DNA of 64,000 nucleotides from Prostheceraeus crozeri (Eukaryota; Platyhelminthes; Polycladida; Euryleptidae): NCBI GenBank assembly GCA_907163375.1, contig CAJQUW010007813.1, positions 1-64,000 of the forward strand, written 5' to 3'. Below, piece after piece: positions 53,901-58,969 of the stretch. The position numbers and the translations under genes were made by a program. The first letter of the stretch is position 1, and the number at the start of each line of letters is the position of its first letter. Below the pieces are notes generated by a model, which did no database searches, was not told the origin of the DNA, and was given only the letters and a program-made list of their open reading frames with translations.

Positions 53901-56692
53901 CAAATCTCAACAGGTGTAACCACCACGAGACATGCTTCGCCTTTCGGGCTGTTGGGCCTCATTAGTCGTGGGTAGGTATGAACCAACGACATTGGAGCTA
54001 GAGAACGTGTAAATATACCCTCTAGCCACTAGGCCACCGGACCATCTGTTGAGAGCGTGAATTAGCCAGGAAGGCACTGCTTTGACGCAGGCACGTGGAG
54101 GGCGGATTGCATTCTACAATCACGTAATACCGCATCCGAGATTGAGGCGCTTCACTCAGGCGCTACTCACTACATGTTAAGACAAGATGCGGTATTAAGT
54201 GATTGCAGAATGCAATCCGCCCTCCACGTGCCTGGTTAAAGCAGTGCCTCCTGGCTAATTCACGCTCTCAACAGGTGGCCTTGTGGTTAGAAGATATGCT
54301 TGCACGTCCTCCAGCTCCAACGTTGCTGGTTTAAACCTACCCACGACTGATGAGGCCCAACAGGCCGAAACATGTCTCGTGGTAGTTACATCTGTTGAGA
54401 TTTGATAAATTTATCAATTGCCAGTACTTGTCTTAACATTCAGATAAATGTACTAAAATGTCAACGTGTTATTGACATCCCATGCTTTCAGCTGTGTTTG
54501 TAGATCGCAAAATTAATGTGACAAACTCTGATTGTTCTGAACATTTGTATTACCTATCTTGAGACAAATCGACCCTCAGGCAATATGCGTACCGAGTCAT
54601 CAAGAACACGAGTAATATGCTAATTATTCTGCTGAGTTAATACTGCGCCTTAATTCGACGATGCACAATTTATGTTTATAAAGCACTGTTGCACCTTCTC
54701 TTGTCAGTGCTTTCCCTCCATTGCTTTTTCTGATTGGGGGGGGGGAGGTTCTTAAGTATGGCTGGTTACAATTTCCTCCGTAGAAATACATAAAATAAGT
54801 GATACGAAATAGCCTATTTTTCTCCTTCCATTATGCTTTACCTTACATCTCAACTAATATTCAAACTGGAGAAACTATGCCTAGATGTCTATGCTTGTGA
54901 CTGTTAAGAGGATTTATTAAGTGTTTGTACTTACATTTCATCCAAGATGTAAAGTGCTATACCATTATTTTCCTATCTTGTGATAATTGTTTACAAACCT
55001 ACAAATATTTGACCTTCCATGCTAGATAGGTACAATCCTACCGGTGATCCTTATGAGCGATTAATTGACGTCAAACAATTCACCAAGTGAAATGCTCATT
55101 TTCAGCTGTGGTTCTCTCACCAACGGAGAAATGAAACTTGTAAATTCACACAAGTTAAATGTGACGTTGAAATCAAACGCTTGTAACTAGCGATTGTGAC
55201 CACGTGATTATGGAAAAATAGTCTCTAGCATCGTGCTTTTAATCTTGCAATAGCATCTTCATGGTACTCACTTGCAAGACCCTATCCCAATTATTCTCAG
55301 ATGATGAGACACATTTTAATGAAACGTACATTCATGCACGCACACTATCATATCTACCAGTGCATTTGCTTACTAATAACGAATGCAAAAATGTGTGAAC
55401 CACGCATGGCCTAGTAGTACCGGTGTCGGTATCGCGAAAAAAAACAGAAAATCACAAAAGTATGTACCTTTTCCATTTTAATATATTGAAAGGATGTGTA
55501 TTGTGTTGATTTTGTGAATAATTGAGTTGCGTAACACGAAATTACTCGTCATTACATTCGTCGAATCACCGCATACGTTGGCGAGCTGTGAACGACCGGG
55601 AAAAACGGATATCAGTTTACATAATTGAACATATGAGAAAACTTGGAATCATTTGAGAGCACATTGTGAGTTGAATAATATATTTTAGATATGCCATCGG
55701 TCTGTGGTGATAGTGTATAAAAAGAAAAATGGCGACTTTTCTGAGACATTTATTTTAGATTTATTCCCAAATTTTCGGTGTACACCTTCTTCTGGGGAAG
55801 CAAAATTGGGAAAGAGGCATTGAATTATATTTGATGATATAACCTCGTGTGAAGCTAGATGTTTCAAGATATTATCATCAAATATAATTCAATGGCAAAT
55901 TTTACATAGAAGAATAATCAACACATCAACAAGAGGAATAGTAGAAGAAAAAGAAATTAAGAACAGACCTCAACAACAGCTAATTAATTTGCAAAATAAG
56001 ACATACATGTAACTAATCGAATATCTCAATTTTTTTCAAAATATTTATATGTACAATTGCATTACATGAGTAGACCTACCATAGAAGGTAGATTTGTGGC
56101 AGAACCCTAGAGGGTAGAAGGTAGGAACCCTAGCTAGCATATTTTCGCTATATAGGGCTCTCTGCCTCTGAGAGGTTTCCCATTTGCCGCATGCATTTAT
56201 ACTATAGAAAAATTATGTCTTTTCCATGCAATGATATCTTCAGCTACTATTTTTAAAATGTTTTCGTAAACATCCGTTGAAATGAATTGTCTCCTTTCCA
56301 ATTTTGCTTCCCCAGAAGGTGTACACCGAAAATTTGGGAATAAATTCAAAAAACGGACTCAGGAAAGTCGCCATTTTTTATACACACATTGTGAGTTTTC
56401 TAGTTGTCATGAGGTTATCGCTCATGGCAAACATCTGCAAGAGACACTACATTACTACAAATCGCATTCGATGGCCTCCAATCTTTCTTTTCGTAAATAT
56501 GATTTGCTCTACTGTATTAACAGTCACGAAAATAACTTTTTGATGCACTTTTCGCACTGTTTGCAGGTTGGAGCTGCTATTTCCATGACGTACAGTTCTG
56601 GCCAACCGATAGTCTTCGTCGGCACTGGACAAACGTACACAGATCTGAAGCGCCTCTCAGTTCCCGCAGTGGTGAAGTCATTAATGAAGTGA
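14808..56692 (+). CDS. SRPRA: signal recognition particle receptor subunit alpha (seven-exon gene)
   Basis: SRPRA is the GTPase that docks the ribosome-SRP complex at the ER membrane. It is anchored through SRPRB and hands nascent chains to the translocon. Seven exons (14808-14924, 24589-24672, 27976-28424, 33436-33735, 35513-35873, 39866-40333, 56567-56692) join in phase to 634 codons plus TGA, close to the vertebrate 638. Layout: an SRX domain at about 1-130 (starts [12 protein letters not shown]; later [14 protein letters not shown]), then a basic and acidic linker, then the NG domain. Motifs: G1 GVNGVGKS (425-432), [11 protein letters not shown] (455-465), G3 DTAGR (517-521), G4 TKFD (585-588) and the closing GTGQTYTDL. 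No lesion was seen. The coding part is intact although introns total about 40 kb of mostly transposon-laden DNA. Confidence 0.93.
15356..17740 (+). pseudogene. decayed hAT-like transposase relic in SRPRA intron 1
   Basis: Several open pieces in different frames look like a broken transposase. A 57-codon piece at 15356-15528 contains [19 protein letters not shown]. The piece at 16725-17102 has an [20 protein letters not shown] segment followed by CSFFVICFD, which matches the position of the first catalytic Asp in SCAND3/GTF2IRD2-type hAT proteins. The piece at 17312-17731 contains [12 protein letters not shown] and a later DIDVFW. No TIRs were found. Assignment rests on weak motif likeness; the individual frames may be unrelated. 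Confidence 0.3.
19044..19730. mobile_element. non-autonomous hAT element (MITE)
   Basis: It begins CAGGGCTGCGGAAGCG and ends CGCTTCGACACCCCTG. Flanks are GTGTCGGG (19036-19043) and GTGTCGAG (19731-19738), an 8-bp target duplication with one mismatch. Both ends are rich in CGCTTCCGCTTCC-type repeats. No transposase frame is present at 687 bp. Confidence 0.6.
20440..21012 (-). pseudogene. 5'-truncated CR1/jockey-like non-LTR retrotransposon fragment
   Basis: A 130-codon frame (20620-21012) matches the post-RT C-terminal region typical of CR1/jockey-type elements. It has [33 protein letters not shown], a CQCVHFLP block and [20 protein letters not shown]. Only the last part of the protein survives; 5' truncation is usual for target-primed insertion. 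The 3' side ends near an (ATT)n run at about 20440-20458, as expected for a CR1-type microsatellite tail. It lies antisense in SRPRA intron 1. Confidence 0.7.
21013..23141. other. SRPRA intron 1 sequence, nothing recognised
   Basis: AT-rich DNA with short frames only (up to 74 codons) and no motif that I can name. Confidence 0.4.
23142..23485. mobile_element. 344-bp MITE with TA target duplication
   Basis: It begins CCGTATATACTCG and ends CGAGCATATACGG, with TA on each side (23140-23141 and 23486-23487). Internal copies of TATAAGTCGA-like words recur in both orientations near each end. TA duplication and size fit a Tc1/mariner/pogo-class non-autonomous element. Confidence 0.6.
24589..24672 (+). 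CDS. SRPRA: SRPRA exon 2 (residues 40-67)
   Basis: The acceptor TTTCTTTCAG precedes GAA and the donor is GTG|GTAAGT, both phase 0. It encodes SRX domain residues including [16 protein letters not shown], a block nearly identical to vertebrate SRPRA. Confidence 0.93.
25319..25938 (+). pseudogene. broken mariner transposase
   Basis: N-terminal [20 protein letters not shown] matches the mariner helix-turn-helix region, then runs directly into central sequence, indicating an internal deletion. [19 protein letters not shown] and [12 protein letters not shown] (the second catalytic Asp block) are clear. [16 protein letters not shown] is the third-catalytic-residue region. At least one frameshift separates the 25319 and 25684 frames. 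The C-terminus is interrupted at 25915 by the hAT element, and remnants follow 27637. Confidence 0.75.
25915..27628. mobile_element. non-autonomous hAT element inserted in the mariner
   Basis: It starts CAGGGTTGGC and ends GGCCAACCCTG. It is flanked by a perfect 8-bp duplication ATTCAGAC (25907-25914 and 27629-27636), which fits the hAT nTnnnnAn target pattern. Inside are only short frames (for example 26375-26596, 73 codons) without transposase motifs. Confidence 0.75.
27976..28424 (+). CDS. SRPRA: SRPRA exon 3 (residues 68-217)
   Basis: The acceptor TTTTTCTTCAG is phase 0; the donor AA|GTAAGT splits a Lys codon. It encodes the end of the SRX domain ([20 protein letters not shown]) and the basic linker ending in a Lys-rich GKKGGTEKK run. 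The frame reads on into a stop directly after the donor, as expected for an intron. Confidence 0.92.
29436..30065 (-). pseudogene. Penelope-like reverse transcriptase fragment
   Basis: On the - strand, starting beside the hAT at 30104, a broken frame gives [13 protein letters not shown], then [13 protein letters not shown] (RT motif 4 region). YLDDCFITW follows (the catalytic block, near 29743-29774), then [13 protein letters not shown] and [15 protein letters not shown], ending in a stop near 29436. This order is diagnostic of Penelope-type RTs. Stops and frameshifts are present and no GIY-YIG part follows. It is a different family from the Penelope element in intron 6, which has YVDD. Confidence 0.75.
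30096..32906 (+). mobile_element. full-length autonomous hAT element with 8-bp target duplication
   Basis: The element proper is 30104-32898 (2795 bp). It starts CAGGGGTCGCCAACCT and ends AGGTTGGCGACCCCTG, a 16-bp perfect TIR. CTCTAGAC is duplicated at 30096-30103 and 32899-32906 and fits nTnnnnAn. It carries one intact transposase gene and an AATAAA signal at about 32470. It inserted into a Penelope remnant in SRPRA intron 3. Confidence 0.92.
30542..32419 (+). CDS. hAT transposase, intact (625 aa)
   Basis: A cut-and-paste DNA transposase acting in the nucleus on the element's own TIRs. The N-terminus has a BED/SPIN-type zinc finger with C36-x2-C39 and H54-x4-H59. The RNase H-like catalytic core shows [10 protein letters not shown] with Asp191 and [11 protein letters not shown] with Asp259. 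The C-terminal hAT region shows [11 protein letters not shown] with Glu575, followed by [16 protein letters not shown]. No stop or frameshift. The family is the EPM2AIP1/ZBED5/SCAND3-like hAT group. The ATG at 30542 lies 438 bp inside the left TIR. An intact frame plus a near-identical sister copy at 36.2-39.0 kb suggests recent activity. Confidence 0.92.
   Translation: MASKRSSDGIIKRTFLDEWRLAYFFCMRQKDRCPVCIICHKTVTECKKYNLERHFNTNHRGFNARFPMSDHPSRQREYDRLFRALDGMSQSMFTACSSTDHVTDASFRITQLIVRHKKPFSDGEFVKECFLVGAGALYKSFHNNQQIIEQIRKMSLSPQTCTRRCEQISADLSAQLRTCLAASPYFSLAIDESTDISDTSQLLIFIRFFDVIIKCVREDLLCMKSLTGRTTGQDICDAVYEACDSFGLNWQHLTSITTDGAPSMVGRKTGFLVLLRQKTGVNFLVYHCIIHQQALCSKLRRGDYMNFVMVTVTKVINRIRNSSLQHRLFKTLLKEVECEYGDLILYNHIRWLSRGTVLQRFIAVLPQIEKYLNDHGHGNNNDFSALEDSTFRTWLGILADMSKHFNVLNEKLQGKMKPIFNLYEHVTEFRGILTLFKRQIESDDLIMFSNTKALSGDVHEAAACLSDYLDDIIIEFDSRFTDFSDLEQVFLFIKDPFICSQTSSIAELFEKHFDINKAECELELVGLKAELGLKHQHAENDATSFWLQFVPARFRILRLVATRILVMFGSTYICESAFSNMKFIKNPHRSRLTDKHMDAILRIALSSFDPRFSLLVSNLQSQPSH
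33436..33735 (+). CDS. SRPRA: SRPRA exon 4 (residues 217-317)
   Basis: The acceptor CATTTTTTAG supplies the last base of the split Lys codon; the donor CG|GTAGGT splits an Arg codon. It encodes the linker: Ala/Pro/Lys-rich sequence, [19 protein letters not shown] (compare vertebrate VWELGG..NKEVLDYS) and the acidic [11 protein letters not shown]. It is 300 nt long. Confidence 0.9.
33736..35512. other. SRPRA intron 4, no gene recognised
   Basis: 1777 bp without a recognisable element. A 120-codon frame on the - strand (34176-34538) has no domain that I know and no start or splice context that supports it. Confidence 0.5.
35513..35873 (+). CDS. SRPRA: SRPRA exon 5 (residues 317-437, N domain and P-loop)
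   Basis: The acceptor TTTTCACAG restores the Arg codon; the donor AAG|GTAATT is phase 0. It encodes the N-domain helical bundle ([29 protein letters not shown]) and the beta strand plus P-loop [15 protein letters not shown]. The exon ends directly after the P-loop helix start. Confidence 0.94.
36207..39030 (-). mobile_element. second hAT copy, inverted, with 8-bp target duplication
   Basis: The element proper is 36215-39022 (2808 bp), the same family as 30104-32898 but in opposite orientation. CTGTAGAT is duplicated at 36207-36214 and 39023-39030. The right-end TIR (at 36215) matches copy 1. The left-end TIR (at 39022) reads CAGGGGTCGCGGGCC, lacking 15 bp present in copy 1. It lies in SRPRA intron 5. 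Confidence 0.92.
36686..38599 (-). pseudogene. hAT transposase of copy 2, frameshifted
   Basis: The first ~395 residues differ from copy 1 by one residue (Thr to Ala before VLQRF). The last 102 differ by two. Between plus positions 37075 and 37480 small insertions and substitutions every 20-40 bases break the frame in several places. These fall between the second catalytic Asp and the C-terminal hAT block, so the protein is not expressed full length as written. The zinc finger and both catalytic Asp motifs are retained upstream of the lesions. Confidence 0.88.
39031..39865. other. remainder of SRPRA intron 5
   Basis: Nothing recognised other than the normal acceptor TTTTTGCTTTCAG before exon 6. 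Confidence 0.5.
39866..40333 (+). CDS. SRPRA: SRPRA exon 6 (residues 438-593, GTPase domain)
   Basis: The acceptor GCTTTCAG and donor CAG|GTAAGC are both phase 0. It holds most of the G domain: [19 protein letters not shown], the insertion box with [46 protein letters not shown] and [15 protein letters not shown]. All nucleotide-binding motifs are intact. Confidence 0.95.
40784..41846 (+). pseudogene. Penelope-like polyprotein, N-terminal and first RT part
   Basis: A frame from about 40784 gives [20 protein letters not shown] and [18 protein letters not shown]. It continues to LRFGLKNSI, and after frameshifts to the 41382-41810 frame. That frame has [18 protein letters not shown] (the Penelope-type DKGNG block) and [23 protein letters not shown] at 41808-41810 is an in-frame nonsense codon, not the natural end: the frame continues through the Harbinger target TTA into [13 protein letters not shown] on the far side. 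Confidence 0.75.
42469..44128 (+). mobile_element. Tc1-like element with TA target duplication
   Basis: The element proper is 42471-44126 (1656 bp), flanked by TA (42469-42470 and 44127-44128). The TIR begins CAGATTGTTTCATAAAAAAT on the left. The reverse complement of the right end is CAGTCCGTTTCATAAAAAGT, continuing GGATCA on both. It is inserted in the Harbinger Myb/SANT gene. Confidence 0.88.
42984..43969 (+). pseudogene. Tc1-type transposase with one stop and one frameshift
   Basis: A short start peptide (ATG at 42984, MRSHSQKAK) shifts frame at about 43008. The frame then reads [20 protein letters not shown] (helix-turn-helix), [14 protein letters not shown] (linker), [11 protein letters not shown] (first catalytic Asp), [13 protein letters not shown] (second Asp) and [20 protein letters not shown] (Glu). 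The Asp-Glu spacing matches the DD34E Tc1 group. A TAG at 43523-43525 interrupts it in frame, where family members have a Trp-like position. The element is thus one nonsense change and one indel away from an open frame. Confidence 0.85.
44660..44887. repeat. AT-rich TTAATTGATTA-type repeat tract
   Basis: Several imperfect repeats of TTAATTGATT and AATTAATTAG separated by AGAG words, directly before the non-LTR insertion site. An AT-rich spacer of the Harbinger element; no gene. Confidence 0.5.
45740..48634 (+). CDS. endonuclease-reverse transcriptase of a jockey/CR1-type retrotransposon
   Basis: It catalyses target-site nicking and target-primed reverse transcription of the element RNA. The N-terminal AP-type endonuclease shows [17 protein letters not shown] (catalytic Glu), [14 protein letters not shown] and LGTSDHCVI. 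The RT follows: [75 protein letters not shown] (about residue 660) and MYADDTTLF (about 690). The C-terminal part with [17 protein letters not shown] and TAQLWNQLP is typical of jockey/CR1-like elements of aquatic invertebrates. There are 964 codons with no lesion. The usual VPQGS reads VPQAS here. The exact clade is not decided. Confidence 0.93.
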   Translation: MKMRKTHKKRSQAVKLKTPLRISFSNVRGLRSNYDDINIFLQGKSPDLLALSETRLDPSVSSSDVTPDGYIFHRMDKAPCHGLGIYAKTSLPLRRLRSSEDPRHEYLAFIAPLQKTTLLLFFLYRSPSTNADIFNVLSDKIDSLLQEYPSAEVAVFGDFNVHNVDWLVHSRTTDLSGQAAQDFAVSHNLSQIVTCPTRVPDRAGDTGYLLDLFLTSNPTCFSHKVTSPLGTSDHCVITVSGKQICSTPSAPFHRTVYQFSKADWCGFRTFLSQVQAENLILSENVHKSAQELTEWLQIGMLAYIPHRTFQMKPHSQPWFTPECAAATCQRDHFFHKYKRDSSAGNLELYKTARRYCKETIHQAKSRYALYVRKSIATQKLGSKDFWRIYNSVTNRNKSSIPALRHAEVSTSMATTSADKAELLCKEFAKNSSLDDGGRIPPPIPTRTDETVSPPSVTVRNVKKIIAGLDSSKSSGPDGIPVSVFKHLSPELSPLLSKLFSTCVSTGEFPSCWKVASVVPVPKKGSDSSLPSSYRPISLLPIAGKIFEAVINQHIVNFLETQNLLSEEQYGFRHSRSTADLLSYVTEHVSRVLDRQGETRSVALDISKAFDKVWHQGLLMKLKSYGVANQLHKLLASFLSDRQISVVLDGQKSSTKFVNAGVPQASILGPTLFLLYINDLPDCLVSKLVMYADDTTLFNSNERLAKNTQQRQQLCDVLNEDLRRVSEWGANWLVSFNPSKTQSILHSRLKGDDDHSIKMSDNRIREQDSISFLGLAVTKDLSWKPYIQSISKQAAQRIGSLYRASSYLPSQTVCYLYKSTIRPLMEYCCHLWAGAPQTHLNLLVRVEKRVKNLMGEKLASKLQPLSVRRDVASLSLFYRYYFGRSSSAVNECVPKPKIFSRSTRRANALTCYHVSLERARTVSRSKSFFVRTAQLWNQLPQTTFPDQYNLDTFKRRANMFLMGTV
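48707..48745 (+). other. 3' UTR hairpin of the non-LTR element
   Basis: ACCCCTAGC (48707-48715) pairs with GCTAGGGGT (48737-48745) across a 21-nt loop, just before the A-rich tail. The placement suits a structure recognised by the element's own reverse transcriptase; that role is inferred. Confidence 0.55.
49529..50545 (-). CDS. HARBI1-like Harbinger nuclease, intact (338 aa)
   Basis: The DDE-type transposase of the PIF/Harbinger element. The order is DNA-binding helices ([27 protein letters not shown]), then [13 protein letters not shown] with Asp139, [18 protein letters not shown] with Asp190, and [12 protein letters not shown] with Asp215. [14 protein letters not shown] with Glu251 and a CLHNYA block follow. 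The C-terminus is acidic and Asn/Ser-rich. Length and motif order match animal HARBI1-like proteins. It is antisense to SRPRA and to the Myb/SANT partner, which is broken, so this copy could only be mobilised with a partner from elsewhere. Confidence 0.93.
   Translation of the reverse strand: MDDIYDQYFYYHDYDMARFNPMELDDHDFEFRYRFTKDNVRNLHSILGDFSEPYDRNIDIDSLSKLCAALRFYATGNLQTTNGDLIGAHQSTISRIVSNVSTVIAQQHKKFTGFSENLSSIKSEFTKRSRIPLVIGAIDGTHIPIISPGGNNAELFRDRKKYFTLNTHCVSDADGYFTDVVCRWPGATHDATIFENSRLCHRLETNELNGILLGDSAYPCCKYLVTPALNPTSNAEKRYNADHVRTRNVIERTFGQWKQRFRCLKKLRLKLSVSQKVAVATACLHNYAKMLKIPLEEGNDNENVSNDNSNSEHNVDLDDNSSSGSIFRREIIQQYFRH
50836..51987 (+). pseudogene. Penelope-like polyprotein, second RT part and GIY-YIG endonuclease
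   Basis: It continues the 41846 frame: [18 protein letters not shown], a TAA near 50959, then [20 protein letters not shown] and [13 protein letters not shown] (catalytic block). [20 protein letters not shown] follows, with a TAG at 51484-51486. After that, in the same frame, comes the endonuclease: [20 protein letters not shown] followed by [11 protein letters not shown] (GIY-YIG class, with the Arg and Glu of the helix). The normal C-terminus is cut off by the palindrome at about 51988. A separate copy of that end ([15 protein letters not shown]) is at 52761-52851. Only nonsense codons, no frameshifts, were found in this half. Confidence 0.8.
51988..52713. repeat. 726-bp near-perfect palindrome at the Penelope 3' end
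   Basis: The left arm 51988-52345 is the reverse complement of 52355-52713, with a 9-nt spacer TTTTTGTTT and apparently a single 1-base difference (CCCTG versus CAAGGG, near 52612). The outer edges are AATGTTGTTTTGTTTACAAG and its complement. The sequence reads, on the + strand of the right arm, into Penelope 5'-type coding sequence ([20 protein letters not shown]). A 17-bp direct repeat TATCATATAAATGTTGT lies at 51979-51995 and 52743-52759, outside and beyond the arms. Confidence 0.9.
52511..52550 (+). ncRNA. degenerate hammerhead-like motif in the Penelope terminal repeat
   Basis: GGACC-nine-nucleotide loop-GGTCC forms a stem II, followed by GAAAC-GTT-GTC, a short hammerhead stem III with a cleavable C. 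The upstream core reads CTTGAAAA rather than CTGATGA and stem I pairing is poor, so it is probably inactive. The mirror copy is at 52150-52189 on the - strand. Penelope elements are known to carry hammerheads in their terminal repeats. Confidence 0.4.
52852..53891. other. SRPRA intron 6 sequence, no gene recognised
   Basis: Two short adjoining frames (about 53480-53611 and 53618-53842) read [18 protein letters not shown] and [17 protein letters not shown]. They look compositionally normal but match nothing I know. They are separated by one stop and could be a remnant of a mobile element. Confidence 0.35.
53920..53974 (-). ncRNA. mutated hammerhead ribozyme copy (left SINE unit)
   Basis: On the - strand: stem I CTACCCACGA, core CTAATGA (one change from CTGATGA), stem II GGCCC-AACA-GCCC weakened by mismatch, GAAA, then an extra GGCGAAG before CATGTC and TCGTGGTGG. 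Two core or near-core lesions predict no activity. Confidence 0.6.
54337..54385 (+). ncRNA. type I hammerhead ribozyme with intact core
   Basis: Stem I CTACCCACGA (54337-54346) pairs with TCGTGGTAG (54377-54385), leaving one bulged C. The core CTGATGA is at 54347-54353. Stem II is GGCC-CAACA-GGCC (54354-54366), followed by GAAA (54367-54370). A minimal stem III with 2-nt loop is CATG, then TC. Predicted self-cleavage is after C54376. All conserved core residues are present. The short stem III, typical of retroelement hammerheads, may require dimers. It is sense to SRPRA, in intron 6. Confidence 0.85.
54415..55712. other. SRPRA intron 6 sequence, nothing recognised
   Basis: AT-rich DNA with only short frames. 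A run of 10 G lies at about 54737-54746. No element termini were identified. Confidence 0.45.
55713..56385. mobile_element. 673-bp non-autonomous DNA element with ~100-bp TIRs
   Basis: The left end GTGTATAAAAAGAAAAATGG to about 55816 is mirrored by 56291-56385, ending CCATTTTTTATACAC. Both share ATTCCCAAATTTTCGGTGTA and CTGGGGAAGCAAAATTGG. Next to the left TIR, a perfect 20-bp inverted repeat (55819-55838 and 55874-55893) forms a hairpin. No coding capacity and no clear target duplication. It ends 181 bp before SRPRA exon 7. Confidence 0.6.
56567..56692 (+). CDS. SRPRA: SRPRA exon 7 (residues 594-634 and stop)
   Basis: The acceptor CTGTTTGCAG is phase 0. It encodes [20 protein letters not shown] and then [20 protein letters not shown], the conserved G5 and C-terminal helix, ending MK with TGA at 56690-56692. 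The long upstream frame that runs into it is intronic. No clear poly(A) signal was located in the next few hundred bases. Confidence 0.94.
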   Translation, partial: VGAAISMTYSSGQPIVFVGTGQTYTDLKRLSVPAVVKSLMK

Positions 56693-58969
56693 TGGACATT
56701 TTTGTTGTCTGGTAATTGTCAGAGGTTTTGTCGGTCTCATTTCACGTATCATTTGAGTATATTGAGAGATTAAAATGTCGTCTATTGATCGGTCTTTTTT
56801 CTATCTCAACAGGTGCGATTGTATACAATCAAATATATGAAAGGGAAAATGGCAGCAAAAAATACATGCATGTCAGGGTTGTGTGGGCAATTATTCCATG
56901 TGAAATGGGAGATGGAATGGAGAAATCAGATAAACCATTTAGAGTCTTTCTATATCAAAATTGTCTGATCTTTTCATCTCTGGGGTCGATCAGAACATAT
57001 TTTGATCCTAAACCATTATATTTTTAGATTTTATGATGGTCCTTGAGAAGTCGTGATTCACATGAAATATAGGCCTGTCAGTCAGAATATGTCAAATATT
57101 CATAGCTCTTTTTAAGTAATTGCGCTTAAGATAATGTCATCTATCACACGTTACTATGGTGGCAGTTCAAGTTTTAACTATAAGCATTTACTTTCCAACC
57201 AAAGTCATGAAAAGTAGGCCTACAGTATAAAATTTCCAATTTAACGTACGAATGCAAAAAAATTTTCAATTTGAAAATATTGAATTGACCGATTTTCTTC
57301 AAAATTGGGGATAGCTTATTCCCTTAAAGACATATATACAAAGTATACCTACAAATCTATGTCATCCGTACATTTCGCTGTAAAACGACAGCATAATTGT
57401 ATAGCGTACGCATCCTATGAACGATATTATAGTCCTATCCAGAAACAACTTGCAGCAGCACTAGGACAAAATAATTCCGTGAAATGAAAATCTAAGACAT
57501 CAGGTGAGTGGCGATGATCGTTTAATCGCTGCATGTAAACTATGACGGAACACTTCGATTTCCTCAATCAATTCACCTAGAGTGAGAGGCGTAGCCAAAA
57601 AAGCGTCCAATTTCATCGTTGCTTCATCAGCTGATGGCTAGCCATCAAAATTCTGCATTTTACCGTCATCTTCTGAGTATGTGTGTCTCCATCAAATCCA
57701 GCTGCACTGCTATGCGGAAATACGATGACCAACCTATCGAATTTGAAATTCATTCTTTAATAGATTCTGAGCTAAAGACGGGAACTCAAATCACCCATAG
57801 CCTACCCGATATAGTCAGCTGCCCATTTTAGTTTTCCCCTACCTACTATAAAAATCCATTGGACATGAGTTTAAACAAAAACTGTATGAGAACGGCTAGA
57901 CTGCATTGCCTGAGATGAACGATTTTATGATGATGCAAGTAATGTTGACATATTTTTTAATTATGAAGAAAAATCATCACAGTTGACTTTTTAGTGCTTA
58001 GAATTCTGCAATGGAGAATTGAATTAATAACTTTTGGACTTACATGCTATCATAGACTTGGTTTGGCTATCTCAACCTTCTCTCGAAGTGATTGAGAGAT
58101 GAATTTTTGCCAGTGGTAGGGTAAAATCGTTTTTACACCATCCACATGAATTGTGTGAGGCCGTTTTGTAAATCATGCGAACAAAGTATGATGTATTCTA
58201 GGCCAGGTGCTGTCTCTCCTGACGCACCGCCGGTGACAGAAACATACAGACCTACAGTTACCAATGGTGGAGACACTATTATAGAGTGGATGTGTTGTGG
58301 ACATCGCACTGGTCTAACATATCCCAGTAAGATCTCACAAAAATCCGGAACATCGTGAAAACCCGATGCCTTGGATGCATATAGTTGAAATGCTTAATTT
58401 TGTTGAAAATCCAGATTTTTGCGGTGAGTTGGGAACCCTGGAATACCCCTTGCACTCAATGTACTTTCATTAGACGTGGTACATTGTCTTTTGTCTATCA
58501 ACAATTGCTGATGTAAGTAATGAGTTGATAGTCATGAAATTAGATTTGCTGCAACTCACTTATACAGACATACTGTACTATGCTTATAACCAAAAACGCA
58601 TTACTTGTGAAAATCAGCTTTTACTTAATAAACAATTTTTGTTAAGTTACTAGTGGATGATGCGATCTCAGTCAACCGAAGTCATACATAAGGATCTAAA
58701 GGTAGTTCGACACAAAGTATGAAAGTATCTGCTTATGCGGAGGCTTCCGGAACGCACTTATTAATTCTGAACTCGTGTTCACGGATTTGCCATAACCATC
58801 TTCACGAATTCTGAAAAAAATAAGACAGTGATGTGTATTAAAGTCTCCATCAATTTAAGTGCAGAAATGTAGCACAAAACAACTCAACAAAATTGAGCAG
58901 TGAAAAATGAATTATTCACTTAACTGACCGATCGCCATTCATTGTGCTTTCAATTCTCCCGGGTAAATG
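56693..58969. other. SRPRA 3' flank, no gene recognised
   Basis: It should contain the SRPRA 3' UTR, whose end is not visible. Small frames at 57619-57831 and 58146-58358 (the latter Cys-containing, CKSCEQSMMYSRPG) match nothing known. Confidence 0.4.

Larger units (their letters stand above)
53892..54414. mobile_element. inverted pair of tRNA-like SINE units carrying hammerhead ribozymes
   Basis: Two diverged units of about 230-240 bp face each other around a ~49-nt centre (about 54137-54185). The left arm runs 53892-54136, the right arm 54186-54414. Each unit has a pol III-type A box (TGGCCTAGTGG on the - strand at 54026-54036; TGGCCTTGTGG at 54276-54286). Each also has a B-box-like GGTTCATACCT or GGTTTAAACCT (53974-53984 minus; 54328-54338), with about 50 nt between the boxes. 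A hammerhead follows the B box. Pol III boxes plus a hammerhead is the known layout of schistosome Sm-alpha-type retroposons. No protein is encoded. Confidence 0.75.
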
